DNA from: a virus
Reading direction: 5' to 3' (one strand)
DNA length: 64,000 nt
Virus record (IMG/VR): IMGVR_UViG_3300045911_000155
Coordinates: 16,561-80,560 of that record
Position 1 is the first letter of the stretch. Every line of letters begins with the position of its first letter. The position numbers and the translations under genes are program-made. Under the pieces are notes generated by a model. The model was not told where the DNA came from. It searched no databases and saw only the letters and a program-made list of their open reading frames with translations. This document shows, in pieces, positions 5,817 through 14,102 of the stretch.

Positions 5817-5845
5817 TTGACATATATGTCAGACTATGAGATTCT
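5817..5845 (+). promoter_or_regulatory. early promoter with full palindromic operator
   Basis: TTGACA (5817-5822), 17-base spacer, GATTCT (5840-5845). The -35 is embedded in TTGACATATATGTC, where GACATATATGTC is a perfect palindrome. The conserved leader AGAGAGACGAC precedes ATG 5863. Confidence 0.8.
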
Positions 5846-5862
5846 AGGTTCAGAGAGACGAC

Positions 5863-6507
5863 ATGACAAACACTAACGAAATGACCACCACCCTGATTCC
5901 GACCGCTGAAGTTCTTGTGAACCTGAACACTGCGATTGCCACCGTGAACGGTGAGCCTGAACCGCTGATCGAAATGCCGATTGAGCCGGTTGTCGAAGCC
6001 GTCGCGGTTCCGGTTGAGCCGGTTGCGAAGAAGAAGAAGCCGACTACGAAGCGTCGCAAGACCGCGAAGAAGCCCGCGCCGGTGGTCGAAGCCGCGCCGA
6101 TCACCTTCGGTGGTGCCTACGCCGTCCCTGAAGAAGAGACGATGGGTGTGATCGAACAGATCCGGGTCGCGATGAAGAACCCGCTGGCCGCGTTCGCTGG
6201 TTTCATCCTTGGCGGTTTCGTGCCGGTCGCTACCTTCAGCGTCAGCCACCTTGACAAGACGCTGAACGAATATGTGCTGTGGACGCTGGTGATCGGTGGT
6301 CTGATCTACTCCGCGCTCACGGTCTTCGGTTGGGCGAAGCTGGCCTTTGGTAACGCTCTCAAGGCTCTTGGCTTCGTGGTTCTGATCGAAGGCGTCATGA
6401 CGCTGAGCGGCCTTCCGATGCTGAGCTACGCGGCGCTGGCCCTTCTGGTCATCATCAACGGCATCGCGACGGGTGCCAACCTGAGCATCAAGGGCAACGC
6501 CCGCTAA
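5863..6507 (+). CDS. membrane protein with Lys/Ala/Pro-rich cytoplasmic arm
   Basis: 214 aa. Residues 1-55 are acidic/Pro-Val-rich, and residues 55-75 are strongly basic (a KKKKPTTKRRKTAKKPAP run) and may bind nucleic acid. Three to four hydrophobic segments follow (about 107-125, 138-157, 164-185, 188-202). It is the first gene behind the strongest copy of the early promoter. Phage proteins that combine a basic arm with membrane spans may tether DNA or remodel the envelope, but there is no direct evidence here. Confidence 0.7.
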   Translation: MTNTNEMTTTLIPTAEVLVNLNTAIATVNGEPEPLIEMPIEPVVEAVAVPVEPVAKKKKPTTKRRKTAKKPAPVVEAAPITFGGAYAVPEEETMGVIEQIRVAMKNPLAAFAGFILGGFVPVATFSVSHLDKTLNEYVLWTLVIGGLIYSALTVFGWAKLAFGNALKALGFVVLIEGVMTLSGLPMLSYAALALLVIINGIATGANLSIKGNAR

Positions 6508-6538
6508 GCGCGGCCCTTGGCGCTCTTGAAAGGACGAC

Positions 6539-6802
6539 ATGGACTCAACACTATACGCCCGCGTTCTGAACGGCCTGAAGGCCATCTACGCGCAACGGCG
6601 GTCGGCTTGGCACGGAACGCCGGTGTCGTTTGAAATGAAGCCGGACGGCATCTATGGTGTCATCACGGAACAAGGCGGACTCAACAGTCAGAAGACCGCC
6701 GAATTCAGCTTCCGGGATTCGGTCACCGGGTCATGGAAGGCGGGCGGTGACTCCATCAAGATTTTTGGTCAGCGGTACACGTTGGACGGCGAAAAAATTT
6801 GA
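6539..6802 (+). CDS. hypothetical protein
   Basis: 87 aa, with ribosome site AAAGGA upstream of ATG 6539. It has a helical N-terminus, then beta-rich sequence (GIYGVITEQGG .. FSFRDSVTGSW). No recognised motif. It shares the transcript of the membrane protein. Confidence 0.65.
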   Translation: MDSTLYARVLNGLKAIYAQRRSAWHGTPVSFEMKPDGIYGVITEQGGLNSQKTAEFSFRDSVTGSWKAGGDSIKIFGQRYTLDGEKI

Positions 6803-6811
6803 AAATAGTGC

Positions 6812-6840
6812 TTGACATATAAGTCGCCGCTTGTTATTCT
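6812..6840 (+). promoter_or_regulatory. early promoter with operator
   Basis: TTGACA (6812-6817), 17-base spacer, TATTCT (6835-6840). The extended -35 is TTGACATATAAGTC. Leader GGAGAGACGAC precedes ATG 6858. Confidence 0.85.
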
Positions 6841-6857
6841 GACTATGGAGAGACGAC

Positions 6858-7427
6858 ATGAACAACACCAAAACTTACAACGTGCTTTTCGACGGCAAGT
6901 CGAATGAGAATGCGAATTCCGCGAAGTACCCCGTCGCCGAATACGTCCCCGGTTCGGTTGACCTGAACGAAACTGTTGTCCAGTGCGTATCGTGGGACAA
7001 CGACATGCTGGTCCCCAACACCCGCTACGAAGTCCGCACCGTGACGTTGCCCGAATGGTTGTCGCTTGAAGAGTGGTTGCGCTCCACGACTTCGTGGTCC
7101 TACCTGTGGGCCGATGCCCGCACGATGGAGTTGCCCGAAAACTTCCAGCGCGCGCTTCTGAACTTCAGCGGCGGTCTTCGTGAAGCGATGGTCGCGCTCT
7201 TAGTGACCAAGAACTTCCGCTCCAGCTTCCGCCAGTCCTTGCGCGACCAGCTTGTGAAGTGGATCGCGACGCCGGTTGAAGAGCGTCAGTTCAACATGCC
7301 CTTCAGCCGCCGCCAGATCGAAGCGCTGGTGAAGGTCCGGGACGAATGGACCGCGAAGAACCGCTCCACCCGCGTCTACTACGCGAATCGGTATCAGGAA
7401 GCCGCCGGGATGCCGGTCGCGGCCTAA
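6858..7427 (+). CDS. hypothetical early protein
   Basis: 189 aa directly behind an early promoter and its conserved leader. Beta-rich N-terminal third, then a helical C-terminal part with basic segments (RSSFRQSLRDQLVKW, RRQIEALVKVRDEW). I recognise no domain. It converges with the NMNAT-like gene, overlapping by 4 bases. Confidence 0.7.
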   Translation: MNNTKTYNVLFDGKSNENANSAKYPVAEYVPGSVDLNETVVQCVSWDNDMLVPNTRYEVRTVTLPEWLSLEEWLRSTTSWSYLWADARTMELPENFQRALLNFSGGLREAMVALLVTKNFRSSFRQSLRDQLVKWIATPVEERQFNMPFSRRQIEALVKVRDEWTAKNRSTRVYYANRYQEAAGMPVAA

Positions 7428-8068
7428 CGGTCCATCTTCCCTAGCAAGTCCCACTCATCGTCCGATTCTTCAAGCTGGTCGAAGTCGTCCTCATGGATGC
7501 CTAGACCAGCTTTCACTTCATCGAACATCTTCTTCGCCGCCTTCTCCGGGAAGTTCGGCGGAAGTCCCTTCCTGAACGCCGCCAAGTCGTTAGCCATCAC
7601 CGCGTCGCGCTGTTGTGTTGCGCTCCACATTTCCGCCCCGGCGCGGTCGCCAGCACTCACCACATCGAAGTTCCGAAACTTGTACGTGCCGTCTGCAATC
7701 GCCGCCTTGATTTCGTTGACAAACTTGTCTGTGCGGTCGCCACCAAGCACGACGACCAGATCCGTGTATCCCTTGTCAGAATAGCTCTTCAGCACGTCCG
7801 GCGGGTCCGGCAAGGCCCGGTTGTACTTCACGTCCAACCCCGGTGCCATCATCTTGATGTACTTGATCTTCTCATCCGGGTCCAGCGGATTCTTCGGCAC
7901 ACTCTGTTTGAAGTTGACGTACAGAACAGCATCGCCGTGCCGCTTGCGCGCCTCATCCTTCAGCTTGTTGAAGAGCAACACATGTCCCCGGTGCGGCGGG
8001 TTGAACCGCCCGAAAGAGATCACGACGGTTTTTTTCTTGGGTTCAACGAATTCACGGAACGACAGCAT
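7424..8068 (-). CDS. NMN adenylyltransferase-like nucleotidyltransferase with capsid-targeting-like N-terminus
   Basis: 214 aa. After MLSFREFVEPKKK comes VVISFGRFNPPHRGH (to residue 29), where PPHRGH is the HxGH-type nucleotide-binding motif of the cytidylyltransferase / NMNAT (NadM-like) superfamily. Such enzymes join a nucleotide to a phosphate acceptor, in NadM making NAD from NMN and ATP. The ISTSTR-type second motif is not obvious, so the substrate is inferred. Family members occur in T4-like phages. The FxxFxxE start resembles T4 internal-protein capsid-targeting signals. A TAAATAC late motif sits right before the start. Confidence 0.75.
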   Translation of the reverse strand: MLSFREFVEPKKKTVVISFGRFNPPHRGHVLLFNKLKDEARKRHGDAVLYVNFKQSVPKNPLDPDEKIKYIKMMAPGLDVKYNRALPDPPDVLKSYSDKGYTDLVVVLGGDRTDKFVNEIKAAIADGTYKFRNFDVVSAGDRAGAEMWSATQQRDAVMANDLAAFRKGLPPNFPEKAAKKMFDEVKAGLGIHEDDFDQLEESDDEWDLLGKMDR

Positions 8069-8072
8069 AACC

Positions 8073-8079
8073 GTATTTA
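8073..8079 (-). promoter_or_regulatory. late promoter, TAAATAC type
   Basis: CAATAAATACGGTT immediately precedes ATG 8068 of the NMNAT-like gene (5 bases), so the late transcript would be nearly leaderless. Confidence 0.6.
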
Positions 8080-8103
8080 TTGACCAGTCGATTCAACAAC
8101 TCC

Positions 8104-8132
8104 TTGACATATAGGTCGTGGTTTGCTATTCT
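8104..8132 (+). promoter_or_regulatory. early promoter with operator
   Basis: TTGACA (8104-8109), 17-base spacer, TATTCT (8127-8132). Extended -35 TTGACATATAGGTC, leader GGAGAGACGAC before ATG 8150. Confidence 0.85.
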
Positions 8133-8149
8133 AACTATGGAGAGACGAC

Positions 8150-8419
8150 ATGAACAACATTGAACTCATCAAGATTCGCGCCGCCAGCAAGGGTCAACCC
8201 GCTGGTTACATGGTGAAGCTGGCCGGTCGTGTGATCGGTTTCCTCGACAAGTACAACAACACGAAGACCGAAACCCATCCGTGGAAAGCGTTCGCCGCGA
8301 AGTTCAATCCCGCGACCGGCGGTTTCCAGTACGCTGGTGAGATCGCCTTCAAGTGCTTCTACCGCCACGAAGGTGGTCAGGCCGCTGCCATCGAATTCCT
8401 GAAAGGACTGGCGGCGTAA
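8150..8419 (+). CDS. hypothetical early protein
   Basis: 89 aa with a compact alpha/beta look (YMVKLAGRVIGFLDKY, then CFYRHEGGQAAAIEFLKGL). No recognised domain. First gene of a two-gene unit; the next ATG is one base beyond its stop. Confidence 0.7.
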   Translation: MNNIELIKIRAASKGQPAGYMVKLAGRVIGFLDKYNNTKTETHPWKAFAAKFNPATGGFQYAGEIAFKCFYRHEGGQAAAIEFLKGLAA

Positions 8420-8420
8420 C

Positions 8421-8651
8421 ATGTGGCACACCTTCTCCCTTGACCGCTACGAACGCGCTCACGATTCCTACGCTGACGCCGTGTTTTGGGCACAGTGTTT
8501 GCACGAAACAAATGACCGCCCGGAGCGGTTGTGCGCCGGGCTGTATCAGATCAGCCGGACCTACATCGGGCGCGGGGATGTTGCAAAACGAGAAGGTTTC
8601 GAGTTCCCGGAACTTGACCAGAAAAAAAGCAAAAAGGCTCTTGACATATAA
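8421..8651 (+). CDS. hypothetical early protein
   Basis: 76 aa, starting directly after the preceding stop. Helical, with an aromatic/acidic first half (MWHTFSLDRYERAHDSYADAVFW). Its last codons (DI-stop) are encoded inside the operator of the next promoter. Function unknown. Confidence 0.65.
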   Translation: MWHTFSLDRYERAHDSYADAVFWAQCLHETNDRPERLCAGLYQISRTYIGRGDVAKREGFEFPELDQKKSKKALDI

Positions 8652-8670
8652 GTCAGTTCCGCGCTATGAT
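8641..8670 (+). promoter_or_regulatory. early promoter with operator
   Basis: TTGACA (8641-8646), 18-base spacer, TATGAT (8665-8670). Extended -35 TTGACATATAAGTC, leader GAGAGAGACGAC before ATG 8699. Confidence 0.85.
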
Positions 8671-8698
8671 GGTGTTGTAAGGGAAAGAGAGAGACGAC

Positions 8699-8986
8699 AT
8701 GACCACGACTTTGACCAACATCCCCAACTTGCCCGCCGCTGTCACCAGCTTGCTGGCCGCGATGAACGCGAACAACGCGAAACATAGCACGCCCTACGTC
8801 GGTTACGAAGTGACCGAAGCCCGGCGGAAGTACTTCCTGCTTAACTCCGTGCTGACCAACGGCCAGCGTTCGGGAGTCTTCCTGATCGACCGCAAAACTC
8901 TGTTGGTCTACGCTTCGAAGGCGTATGGTAAAGCTGGCCGCTTGTTGGCCCACACCGAAGGTCTGGCACTGCACTACGCTGTCTGA
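8699..8986 (+). CDS. hypothetical early protein
   Basis: 95 aa. A small helical start (PNLPAAVTSLLAAMNAN) is followed by beta strands (YFLLNSVL, GVFLIDRKTLLVYAS). No known motif. Behind a complete early promoter and leader. Confidence 0.7.
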   Translation: MTTTLTNIPNLPAAVTSLLAAMNANNAKHSTPYVGYEVTEARRKYFLLNSVLTNGQRSGVFLIDRKTLLVYASKAYGKAGRLLAHTEGLALHYAV

Positions 8987-9002
8987 AATAGAAAGGAACG
9001 TC

Positions 9003-9353
9003 ATGCCGAAAACCGAAATCCAATCTCTGATGACCCGGATCGGGAGCGAATACATCCGCGCCCACGGGTTCGACCCGAAAACTCAGAAGGTTTCGGACGT
9101 GCCGGAATCGGCATGGGAATTCTTCTGGTCCACTTCCAAGGTGGTCGCCAATCTCCATGTGGCCCGCCGTGAGCGGACGCCCGATCAGCGCATTGTTCGC
9201 AAGGCGACCGCCACCTATCCGGCCACCACCGTCGATAAGATCACGGGTGTCAAATATCATGTCTTCGACAACCCGGTGACTCCTATCGCGGAGATCCGCG
9301 CCGCCGCTCTCTCCCGGCGGCGTGGATGCGGTTCCGTCGATTCGGCGATCTGA
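9003..9353 (+). CDS. hypothetical protein
   Basis: 116 aa from ATG 9003, preceded by AAAGGA; the longer frame from 8925 overlaps the previous gene and lacks a ribosome site. Mixed alpha/beta with a basic C-terminus. No domain recognised. The next small gene starts 3 bases after its stop. Confidence 0.65.
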   Translation: MPKTEIQSLMTRIGSEYIRAHGFDPKTQKVSDVPESAWEFFWSTSKVVANLHVARRERTPDQRIVRKATATYPATTVDKITGVKYHVFDNPVTPIAEIRAAALSRRRGCGSVDSAI

Positions 9354-9356
9354 CAT

Positions 9357-9530
9357 ATGATCGTCGCTCTTCTCTCCACGGTGGTGATAGTGCTCATCTA
9401 TCGCCACCGTTTCTCTATTTTCAAACGTTGCCGGGTGTGCGGCAAATGGCCGTGGCAGATGTTTGATGAAATCATCGAAACACCACGCGGCATGATCTGT
9501 CCGACGTGCCGGGAACAAAATGACATATAA
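9357..9530 (+). CDS. small membrane-anchored zinc-ribbon protein
   Basis: 57 aa. An N-terminal membrane span (IVALLSTVVIVLIY) is followed by RHRFSIFKRC and a CxxC..CxxC ribbon (CRVCGKW, CPTCREQ). The layout matches the minus-strand protein at 3306-3530: a membrane anchor with a four-cysteine zinc module. Its terminal codons lie in the TGACATATAAT element that serves the next gene. Confidence 0.6.
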   Translation: MIVALLSTVVIVLIYRHRFSIFKRCRVCGKWPWQMFDEIIETPRGMICPTCREQNDI

Positions 9531-9539
9531 TGGAGTTCT

Positions 9540-10475
9540 ATGAAAATCACCGATCAAAACAGTCTGGTTCAAGCCATTCATGAAACGCCGGTAAAGTGTG
9601 TTCTCTCCACGACCGGCGGCGGTACGGAAATTTTCCCGATCCTTCTGGCCCGTGGCGGCGGATCGGCCACCTTCATCGGCGGCAATATCCCCTACAGCGG
9701 GTCCATCACGAAAAAGACGATGGGGGGCACACCGGACAAATTGGTCGATGAACCCGTGGCCCGCATTCTGGCGATGTCTGCCTATCAAATGGCGCTCGAA
9801 CATCGCGACAGCAAAGCCGACCCGATCTTCGGTGTGGGCGGCACGTCCATCCTTCAGCGGACGCCGGACGAACGGCCCGGACGCAAGCACGTGATCTATG
9901 CCGCGATTCAGACCCCGGCCAAGACCGTTTCGGTGACGCTGGACATCCCGCCGGACCACCCCGCGCGCGCGGGGAGTTCAGTTGCGGCCCCGTATACGAT
10001 CCGTGCGACGGAAGAGAATGTCAATGCTCTGGTGATGCTCAACCTCATCGCCGAAGCGTGTGGTCTGGATGCCCGTGTCGAACTTCCGCACGGGTTGGAT
10101 GATCTTGCTATCCTAACAGTGGAGATAGACGATATGAGCAAACGCAAAGCTGGTCTGAGACTTTCGGTTCTTCGCCCCGCCAGTGGTTCTGATTGTACGA
10201 ACGGTGGAATTTCCAGCCGTTTCGTTGATGTGGTCGTAGTCGGGCCGGGCATCCCGGAAATCTTCGCCGAACATGAGAATCTTCCGGCGGTCGTGATCGA
10301 CGAACGCATGGGACACAAGTTCCTTCGCCCGGCGGAAGACTGCCCGTCCGACATGATCGGTTACATGTTCGGCGGCAACTACGCCACCACTTCGGATGGT
10401 CGCTGGCCCTTCGGCGCGCTTCCGATCCATGACCGTACCGAAACGGTCGAACTCTACCGGAGTCTGAGCGACTAA
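9540..10475 (+). CDS. CinA/PncC-like protein fused to a second domain
   Basis: 311 aa. Residues 18-100 follow the CinA C-terminal (PncC, NMN amidohydrolase) pattern: a strand and serine/threonine-glycine loop (VLSTTGGGTEIFP), GGSATFIGGNIPYSGS, then a helix with LVDEPVARILAMSAY. PncC turns NMN into nicotinate mononucleotide. The catalytic residues are not verifiable, so the assignment is tentative. The second half starts at an internal ATG at 10134, preceded by GCTATCCTAACAGTGGAG and ATAGACGAT, a clear relic of the early promoter -10 and leader. Two genes therefore seem to have fused, or the second may still start internally. TATAAT 9526-9531 makes the mRNA nearly leaderless. Confidence 0.5.
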   Translation: MKITDQNSLVQAIHETPVKCVLSTTGGGTEIFPILLARGGGSATFIGGNIPYSGSITKKTMGGTPDKLVDEPVARILAMSAYQMALEHRDSKADPIFGVGGTSILQRTPDERPGRKHVIYAAIQTPAKTVSVTLDIPPDHPARAGSSVAAPYTIRATEENVNALVMLNLIAEACGLDARVELPHGLDDLAILTVEIDDMSKRKAGLRLSVLRPASGSDCTNGGISSRFVDVVVVGPGIPEIFAEHENLPAVVIDERMGHKFLRPAEDCPSDMIGYMFGGNYATTSDGRWPFGALPIHDRTETVELYRSLSD

Positions 10476-10476
10476 G

Positions 10477-11109
10477 ATGCCCTTCGCTGAAACGCTGGCC
10501 GCGAAAAAGGCCGAACACAATTCGTTCTGGAAAACCGCTGAAGAGTATCAAGCCGGACTCCGCGCGGAACAGGAAGCCTACTTCAAACAGAAATTCCCCA
10601 AGCGCAAGAAGTTCGATTTTGATCTGGTGAAGGAAGAGCCTGACTTCAAAGCCATCTTCGACCGCTGGAAGGCCAAGGCCGATGAGGTTTACGCGACCCA
10701 CAAAACGACCGAAGAAGCGTTGGACGCGAAGCTGATCGATGAAGCGCTCGAAGAGATCCCGGCAACCACGTTCTTGGGTCAGGTGTACGTCTCCCATTCG
10801 TCGAACTACCGTTCGCAGGGATTCGGTGCCAGCAACTACGCGGAAAAGGCGGCGGAAGCGAAAGCCGACATCGCCCGGTTCTACGGGTTCCATGCGGAAG
10901 TTCGCCCGGTGGGGACGGAACACCGCACGAATGACGGATGCCGGTTTCAGGACTACGCCGTGTTCGTCAACACCACCGAAGTTGGGTGGGAAATGCTGAT
11001 CCGTCGCCCCGGCCCGACTCTCCGTGAGTGGCTGAAGACGTGCTGGAAGCGTGGTGTGAATCCGCGCGTCTACAATCCCTATCTTCCGCCCGGTCTGGAA
11101 GAGAAGTAA
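10477..11109 (+). CDS. hypothetical protein, charged helical N-terminus
   Basis: 210 aa, starting one base after the preceding stop. The first 90 residues are highly charged helix, probably coiled coil (EAYFKQKFPKRKKFDFDL). The C-terminal half is more globular (FLGQVYVSHSSNYRSQGFG .. GWEMLIRRPGPTLREWL). No known domain. Confidence 0.65.
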   Translation: MPFAETLAAKKAEHNSFWKTAEEYQAGLRAEQEAYFKQKFPKRKKFDFDLVKEEPDFKAIFDRWKAKADEVYATHKTTEEALDAKLIDEALEEIPATTFLGQVYVSHSSNYRSQGFGASNYAEKAAEAKADIARFYGFHAEVRPVGTEHRTNDGCRFQDYAVFVNTTEVGWEMLIRRPGPTLREWLKTCWKRGVNPRVYNPYLPPGLEEK

Positions 11110-11150
11110 CGGGATTGACTACTTCGGCAATGATCTGGTGAAGGCGTAAC

Positions 11151-11717
11151 ATGGCGCGGACGAAGGGAGCATCGCGCCGGGTGTTGAGTTGGACCAGCGT
11201 ACCCGCGCCGGTCCAACGGCCCGGCTTCTCCCGGAGTTACGATCATACTTTGGTGCTCGACTGTGGGCACACGGTTGTCCGGCGGTTCCCACAGCACGCA
11301 CAGTTCAAATTCTCTGATTGCCCGGTGGAAGGATGTGGAAAGACTATGCGGTATGACGAACTACAAGACGCGGCATTGGTGACGGGGAAGCCGGGCCAAT
11401 CCATCGTGGAATGGCAAGGACGGTCGTTCATTTACTTCACAATTGAAGACGACGCCGCCCGGCTGGTCGAAGATGGCGTGACGATCCGCGCGGATTGGAC
11501 CGAAGATGGATGGAAAGATCACATCCCGGCATGCACGGACAGTGAACGGCTTCGCTGGCTTCAAGAAAAACTCATGACGGCGAACAATGGAATCTTTTGG
11601 TTCCACGTCACGAACGCATTGGGTTTCGACGACGACGAATTCACCGCGCCCGGTCATGTGACGATGGGCGAACTCTTCAACACTGCAATTGACAAACGGA
11701 TTCGGGAAGGAAAGTGA
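11151..11717 (+). CDS. hypothetical protein with N-terminal zinc-binding motif
   Basis: 188 aa. Residues 35-65 contain LDCGHTVVRR and CPVEGCGKT, a likely treble-clef or ribbon zinc site, followed by a beta-rich middle and a helical domain. The two halves may have separate origins. No enzymatic motif. Its TGA overlaps the next ATG by one base. Confidence 0.6.
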   Translation: MARTKGASRRVLSWTSVPAPVQRPGFSRSYDHTLVLDCGHTVVRRFPQHAQFKFSDCPVEGCGKTMRYDELQDAALVTGKPGQSIVEWQGRSFIYFTIEDDAARLVEDGVTIRADWTEDGWKDHIPACTDSERLRWLQEKLMTANNGIFWFHVTNALGFDDDEFTAPGHVTMGELFNTAIDKRIREGK

Positions 11718-12196
11718 TGGAATTGTTAGCCATGATTTTGGTATTGGCTCTGGCGATCAACACGCTGATCGTCTGGAGTGTATTGCGGTACTTTCATCGC
11801 CGGGAAGTGGGAAAAATCAAGGCGGAACTGGAAGCGAAATACCGCGAACTGATCGCCGCGCCTGATCCGAACATACAGTGGGCGATCCATGCGTGGCACC
11901 GGATGAATTTCCCCCACGATGACGCCCGTGATGCCCTGCTAGGCGTCGGGGAAGAGCTAGGTGAAGTGAATCGTGCTCAGATCAAGCAATCGGGCGGGAT
12001 TCGCGGATCATTCGAATACTGGCACCAAGAGAAAGCCAAAGAGATCGGTGATGTGCTGATCGGCCTCATCAACTACTGTGCTTGGAACGACATTGATTGG
12101 CTCGAAGCACTGAAAGATCGGTGGGCTGTCATCAGTCGCCGCGACTACATCCGCTACCCGGAAGACGGTGGGCGGACGATCAACGGGGAAGAGTAG
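11717..12196 (+). CDS. membrane-tethered MazG-like NTP pyrophosphohydrolase
   Basis: 159 aa. Residues 2-24 form a membrane anchor (LLAMILVLALAINTLIVW), then a charged linker. The core has the MazG/all-alpha NTP-PPase signature: GEELGEVNRA, then an EIGDVLIGL helix after a spacer, giving the ExxE..ExxD metal site that binds Mg2+ and hydrolyses NTPs to NMP and pyrophosphate. Phage MazG proteins usually lack an anchor. The preferred nucleotide cannot be told from sequence. Confidence 0.65.
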   Translation: MELLAMILVLALAINTLIVWSVLRYFHRREVGKIKAELEAKYRELIAAPDPNIQWAIHAWHRMNFPHDDARDALLGVGEELGEVNRAQIKQSGGIRGSFEYWHQEKAKEIGDVLIGLINYCAWNDIDWLEALKDRWAVISRRDYIRYPEDGGRTINGEE

Positions 12197-12241
12197 TCTG
12201 TTCCCTGTAACCAACAACCCCCTAAACCATTTGAGGACTTT

Positions 12242-13048
12242 ATGAACATTCTCCATCGCAGTCTCATTCTGAGCCTGTTGGCTTCCGCCACGTTGCTGGC
12301 GCAAGACCTTCCCGATACGACCGACCTGACGGCCCCGGCCATCAATGTGGGACTGAAACCCGCTCACAACGAACCGATTCCCGGCGTGGATTCGACGGCC
12401 CCGGCCACGTCCAAGAAGGACAACGGCACCCGCTCCGCGATCTACAGTGTCGGTGACACGCCGCCTGTGCTGACCGACTTCTATTGGGGCAATCAGGGAA
12501 GCTGTATCGCCAACACCAACGCGGACGGTACGATCACTCTGTTCCACCCCGGCGCGGCTGGCTTGGCGTTCAACTGGTGCGTACTGGTGAAACCGCTTCC
12601 GGTGTCTTCCACCTACACCGTCATCATGGGCTATCGCGGGCACTTGTTCAGCAAGGCATCGTCGCTGGCGACGGTTCTTTTTGACACGGCCACCGGCAAG
12701 TTCGTGGTGAACTCCATCCCCGGTTCTTCCGATTCGGGCGCGACGGCGATGGCGTCGTGGAAGATGAACAACTACACGACCTATGCGGGATCGGCGTACT
12801 TCAACTACAACAACGCCATCACGACCGGCGGTGTGCTTCCGCAATACGTCCGGCTGAAGAGCGACGGCACGACCCGCACGGTCGCGGTCAGTCATTCGAA
12901 GGACGGCCCGTGGTTGACGATCAACGCGGTTCCCGCCGCTGACTTCGTGAACTTGAATCCCGGCGGCTTCTTCGGTTACGCCTTGCGCGGCACCGGCGAC
13001 GGCATGGCTTCGATGATGGTCATCTACCACGAATCTGTTACCCCGTAA
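12242..13048 (+). CDS. secreted beta-rich protein
   Basis: 268 aa, starting after GAGGA. A signal peptide (MNILHRSLILSLLASATLLA, cleavage before QD) leads a proline/threonine-rich linker and a beta-sandwich-like domain with many aromatic and glycine residues (FYWGNQGSC, VIMGYRGHLFSK). It could be a lectin or jelly-roll domain acting at the host envelope. No catalytic residues recognised. Confidence 0.65.
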   Translation: MNILHRSLILSLLASATLLAQDLPDTTDLTAPAINVGLKPAHNEPIPGVDSTAPATSKKDNGTRSAIYSVGDTPPVLTDFYWGNQGSCIANTNADGTITLFHPGAAGLAFNWCVLVKPLPVSSTYTVIMGYRGHLFSKASSLATVLFDTATGKFVVNSIPGSSDSGATAMASWKMNNYTTYAGSAYFNYNNAITTGGVLPQYVRLKSDGTTRTVAVSHSKDGPWLTINAVPAADFVNLNPGGFFGYALRGTGDGMASMMVIYHESVTP

Positions 13049-13099
13049 CAAGGCCAGCAACCACAAGGGGCGCGGGCGGAAACGTCCGCGCCAAGGATT

Positions 13100-13399
13100 A
13101 TGAATCTCTCTTCTGCATCTACCTCATCCGTTTCTGATTATCCCTACGAACGTCTACTTGGCGACGGTCGGGCCATCTGGTGCTATGAGCGCATGTTCAA
13201 TTCGATTGTCATGATTGGGACGGTCGGCAGTCTGATGTATGAGTCTCACTGGTGCTACGAAACTCTGGAACAAGCCATCGCCGCCGCTGAAGTGTGGGAC
13301 CCGCTGACACAAAAAGAACCGGAAAGATGGTTCCGACACGCGATGTCTGGTCGCCGCCGCCCCGGTGGTGATCCCGCCAAAGAGTACATCGAACACTGA
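13100..13399 (+). CDS. conserved phage/bacterial hypothetical protein
   Basis: 99 aa, AAGGA before ATG 13100. Recognisable pattern: DYPYERLLGDGRAIWCYERMF, later WCYETLEQAIAAAEVWD and a GRRRPGGDPAKEYI tail. I have seen this family in phage and bacterial genomes without assigned function. The tail could contact phosphate or nucleic acid. Confidence 0.65.
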   Translation: MNLSSASTSSVSDYPYERLLGDGRAIWCYERMFNSIVMIGTVGSLMYESHWCYETLEQAIAAAEVWDPLTQKEPERWFRHAMSGRRRPGGDPAKEYIEH

Positions 13400-13405
13400 A
13401 ATCCG

Positions 13406-13435
13406 TTGACATATATGTGAAAGCGATGCTATCAT
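13406..13435 (+). promoter_or_regulatory. early promoter with operator, leaderless output
   Basis: TTGACA (13406-13411), 18-base spacer, TATCAT (13430-13435), extended -35 TTGACATATATGTG. The next usable ATG (13443) coincides with the expected transcription start. Confidence 0.8.
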
Positions 13436-13442
13436 GAAGTTG

Positions 13443-13838
13443 ATGGAACGCCAACGCATTTGCAAATACTGTGGTGAAGATTTCACGCCCGCCCACAATC
13501 ATCCCGGACTGATTACGGTCTGTCTCGAAGATGAATGTCAAGAGCGCATGCGTGCTGACGGCGTGGTCGAACCTGAACTCAAAACAGCTTGCGTGGCGTG
13601 GTCTGGCAAGCATACCGTCGAAATCACAATTGTTGATGATCCGTTCATGTCCGCGCGGTTCAACGCTTCACAGAAGCGGCACGGTGCTGGTGTGGCGATG
13701 GGACTGACGGGCGGATACACTGGCCCTAAAGTCAAAGAAGCGGGCAAGGAATACGAAGTCCCTGAACATCGCCACGGGTTTCAAGCCGGGGATCTGTGGT
13801 TCAACAGCCTTGGCGAATCTCACGCAAAGAAAAGGTAA
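13443..13838 (+). CDS. zinc-finger protein, leaderless
   Basis: 131 aa. An in-frame ATG at 13434 lies inside the -10 box and cannot be transcribed, so ATG 13443, at the predicted start of the mRNA, is chosen. The N-terminus RICKYCGEDFTPAHNHPGL with CLEDEC further on is a C4 zinc module. The rest is mixed with a glycine-rich loop (GAGVAMGLTGGYTG). Possibly a DNA-binding or translation-related small protein; function unknown. Confidence 0.65.
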   Translation: MERQRICKYCGEDFTPAHNHPGLITVCLEDECQERMRADGVVEPELKTACVAWSGKHTVEITIVDDPFMSARFNASQKRHGAGVAMGLTGGYTGPKVKEAGKEYEVPEHRHGFQAGDLWFNSLGESHAKKR

Positions 13839-13841
13839 CCT

Positions 13842-14102
13842 ATGCCCAAACCTGTCGCCGCCAGCGACTTAGGCCATCCGTTGTGGCGCGATGTCTTCGG
13901 CAAATTGACGGCGTTGCTGGACGCCTTCGAAACACTGGACCAGAATTGCGACCGCACCGTGACGCCGGATGATGAGATCGGGTACACGATTGGCCGGTTC
14001 ATGCGGACTATCATCGCGAAACGAGATCCGGCCCGGATTGCCGGTGTTCTGGAAGGATTCAAACGCGGCCTTCAGGAATCGACCGAAAATGAAGGGACTT
14101 GA
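13842..14102 (+). CDS. hypothetical helical protein
   Basis: 86 aa, with AAAGGTAACCT upstream of ATG 13842. All-helical appearance (GKLTALLDAFETLDQN, IGRFMRTIIAKR, GVLEGFKRGLQES). Its stop overlaps the -35 of the next promoter. Function unknown. Confidence 0.6.
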   Translation: MPKPVAASDLGHPLWRDVFGKLTALLDAFETLDQNCDRTVTPDDEIGYTIGRFMRTIIAKRDPARIAGVLEGFKRGLQESTENEGT

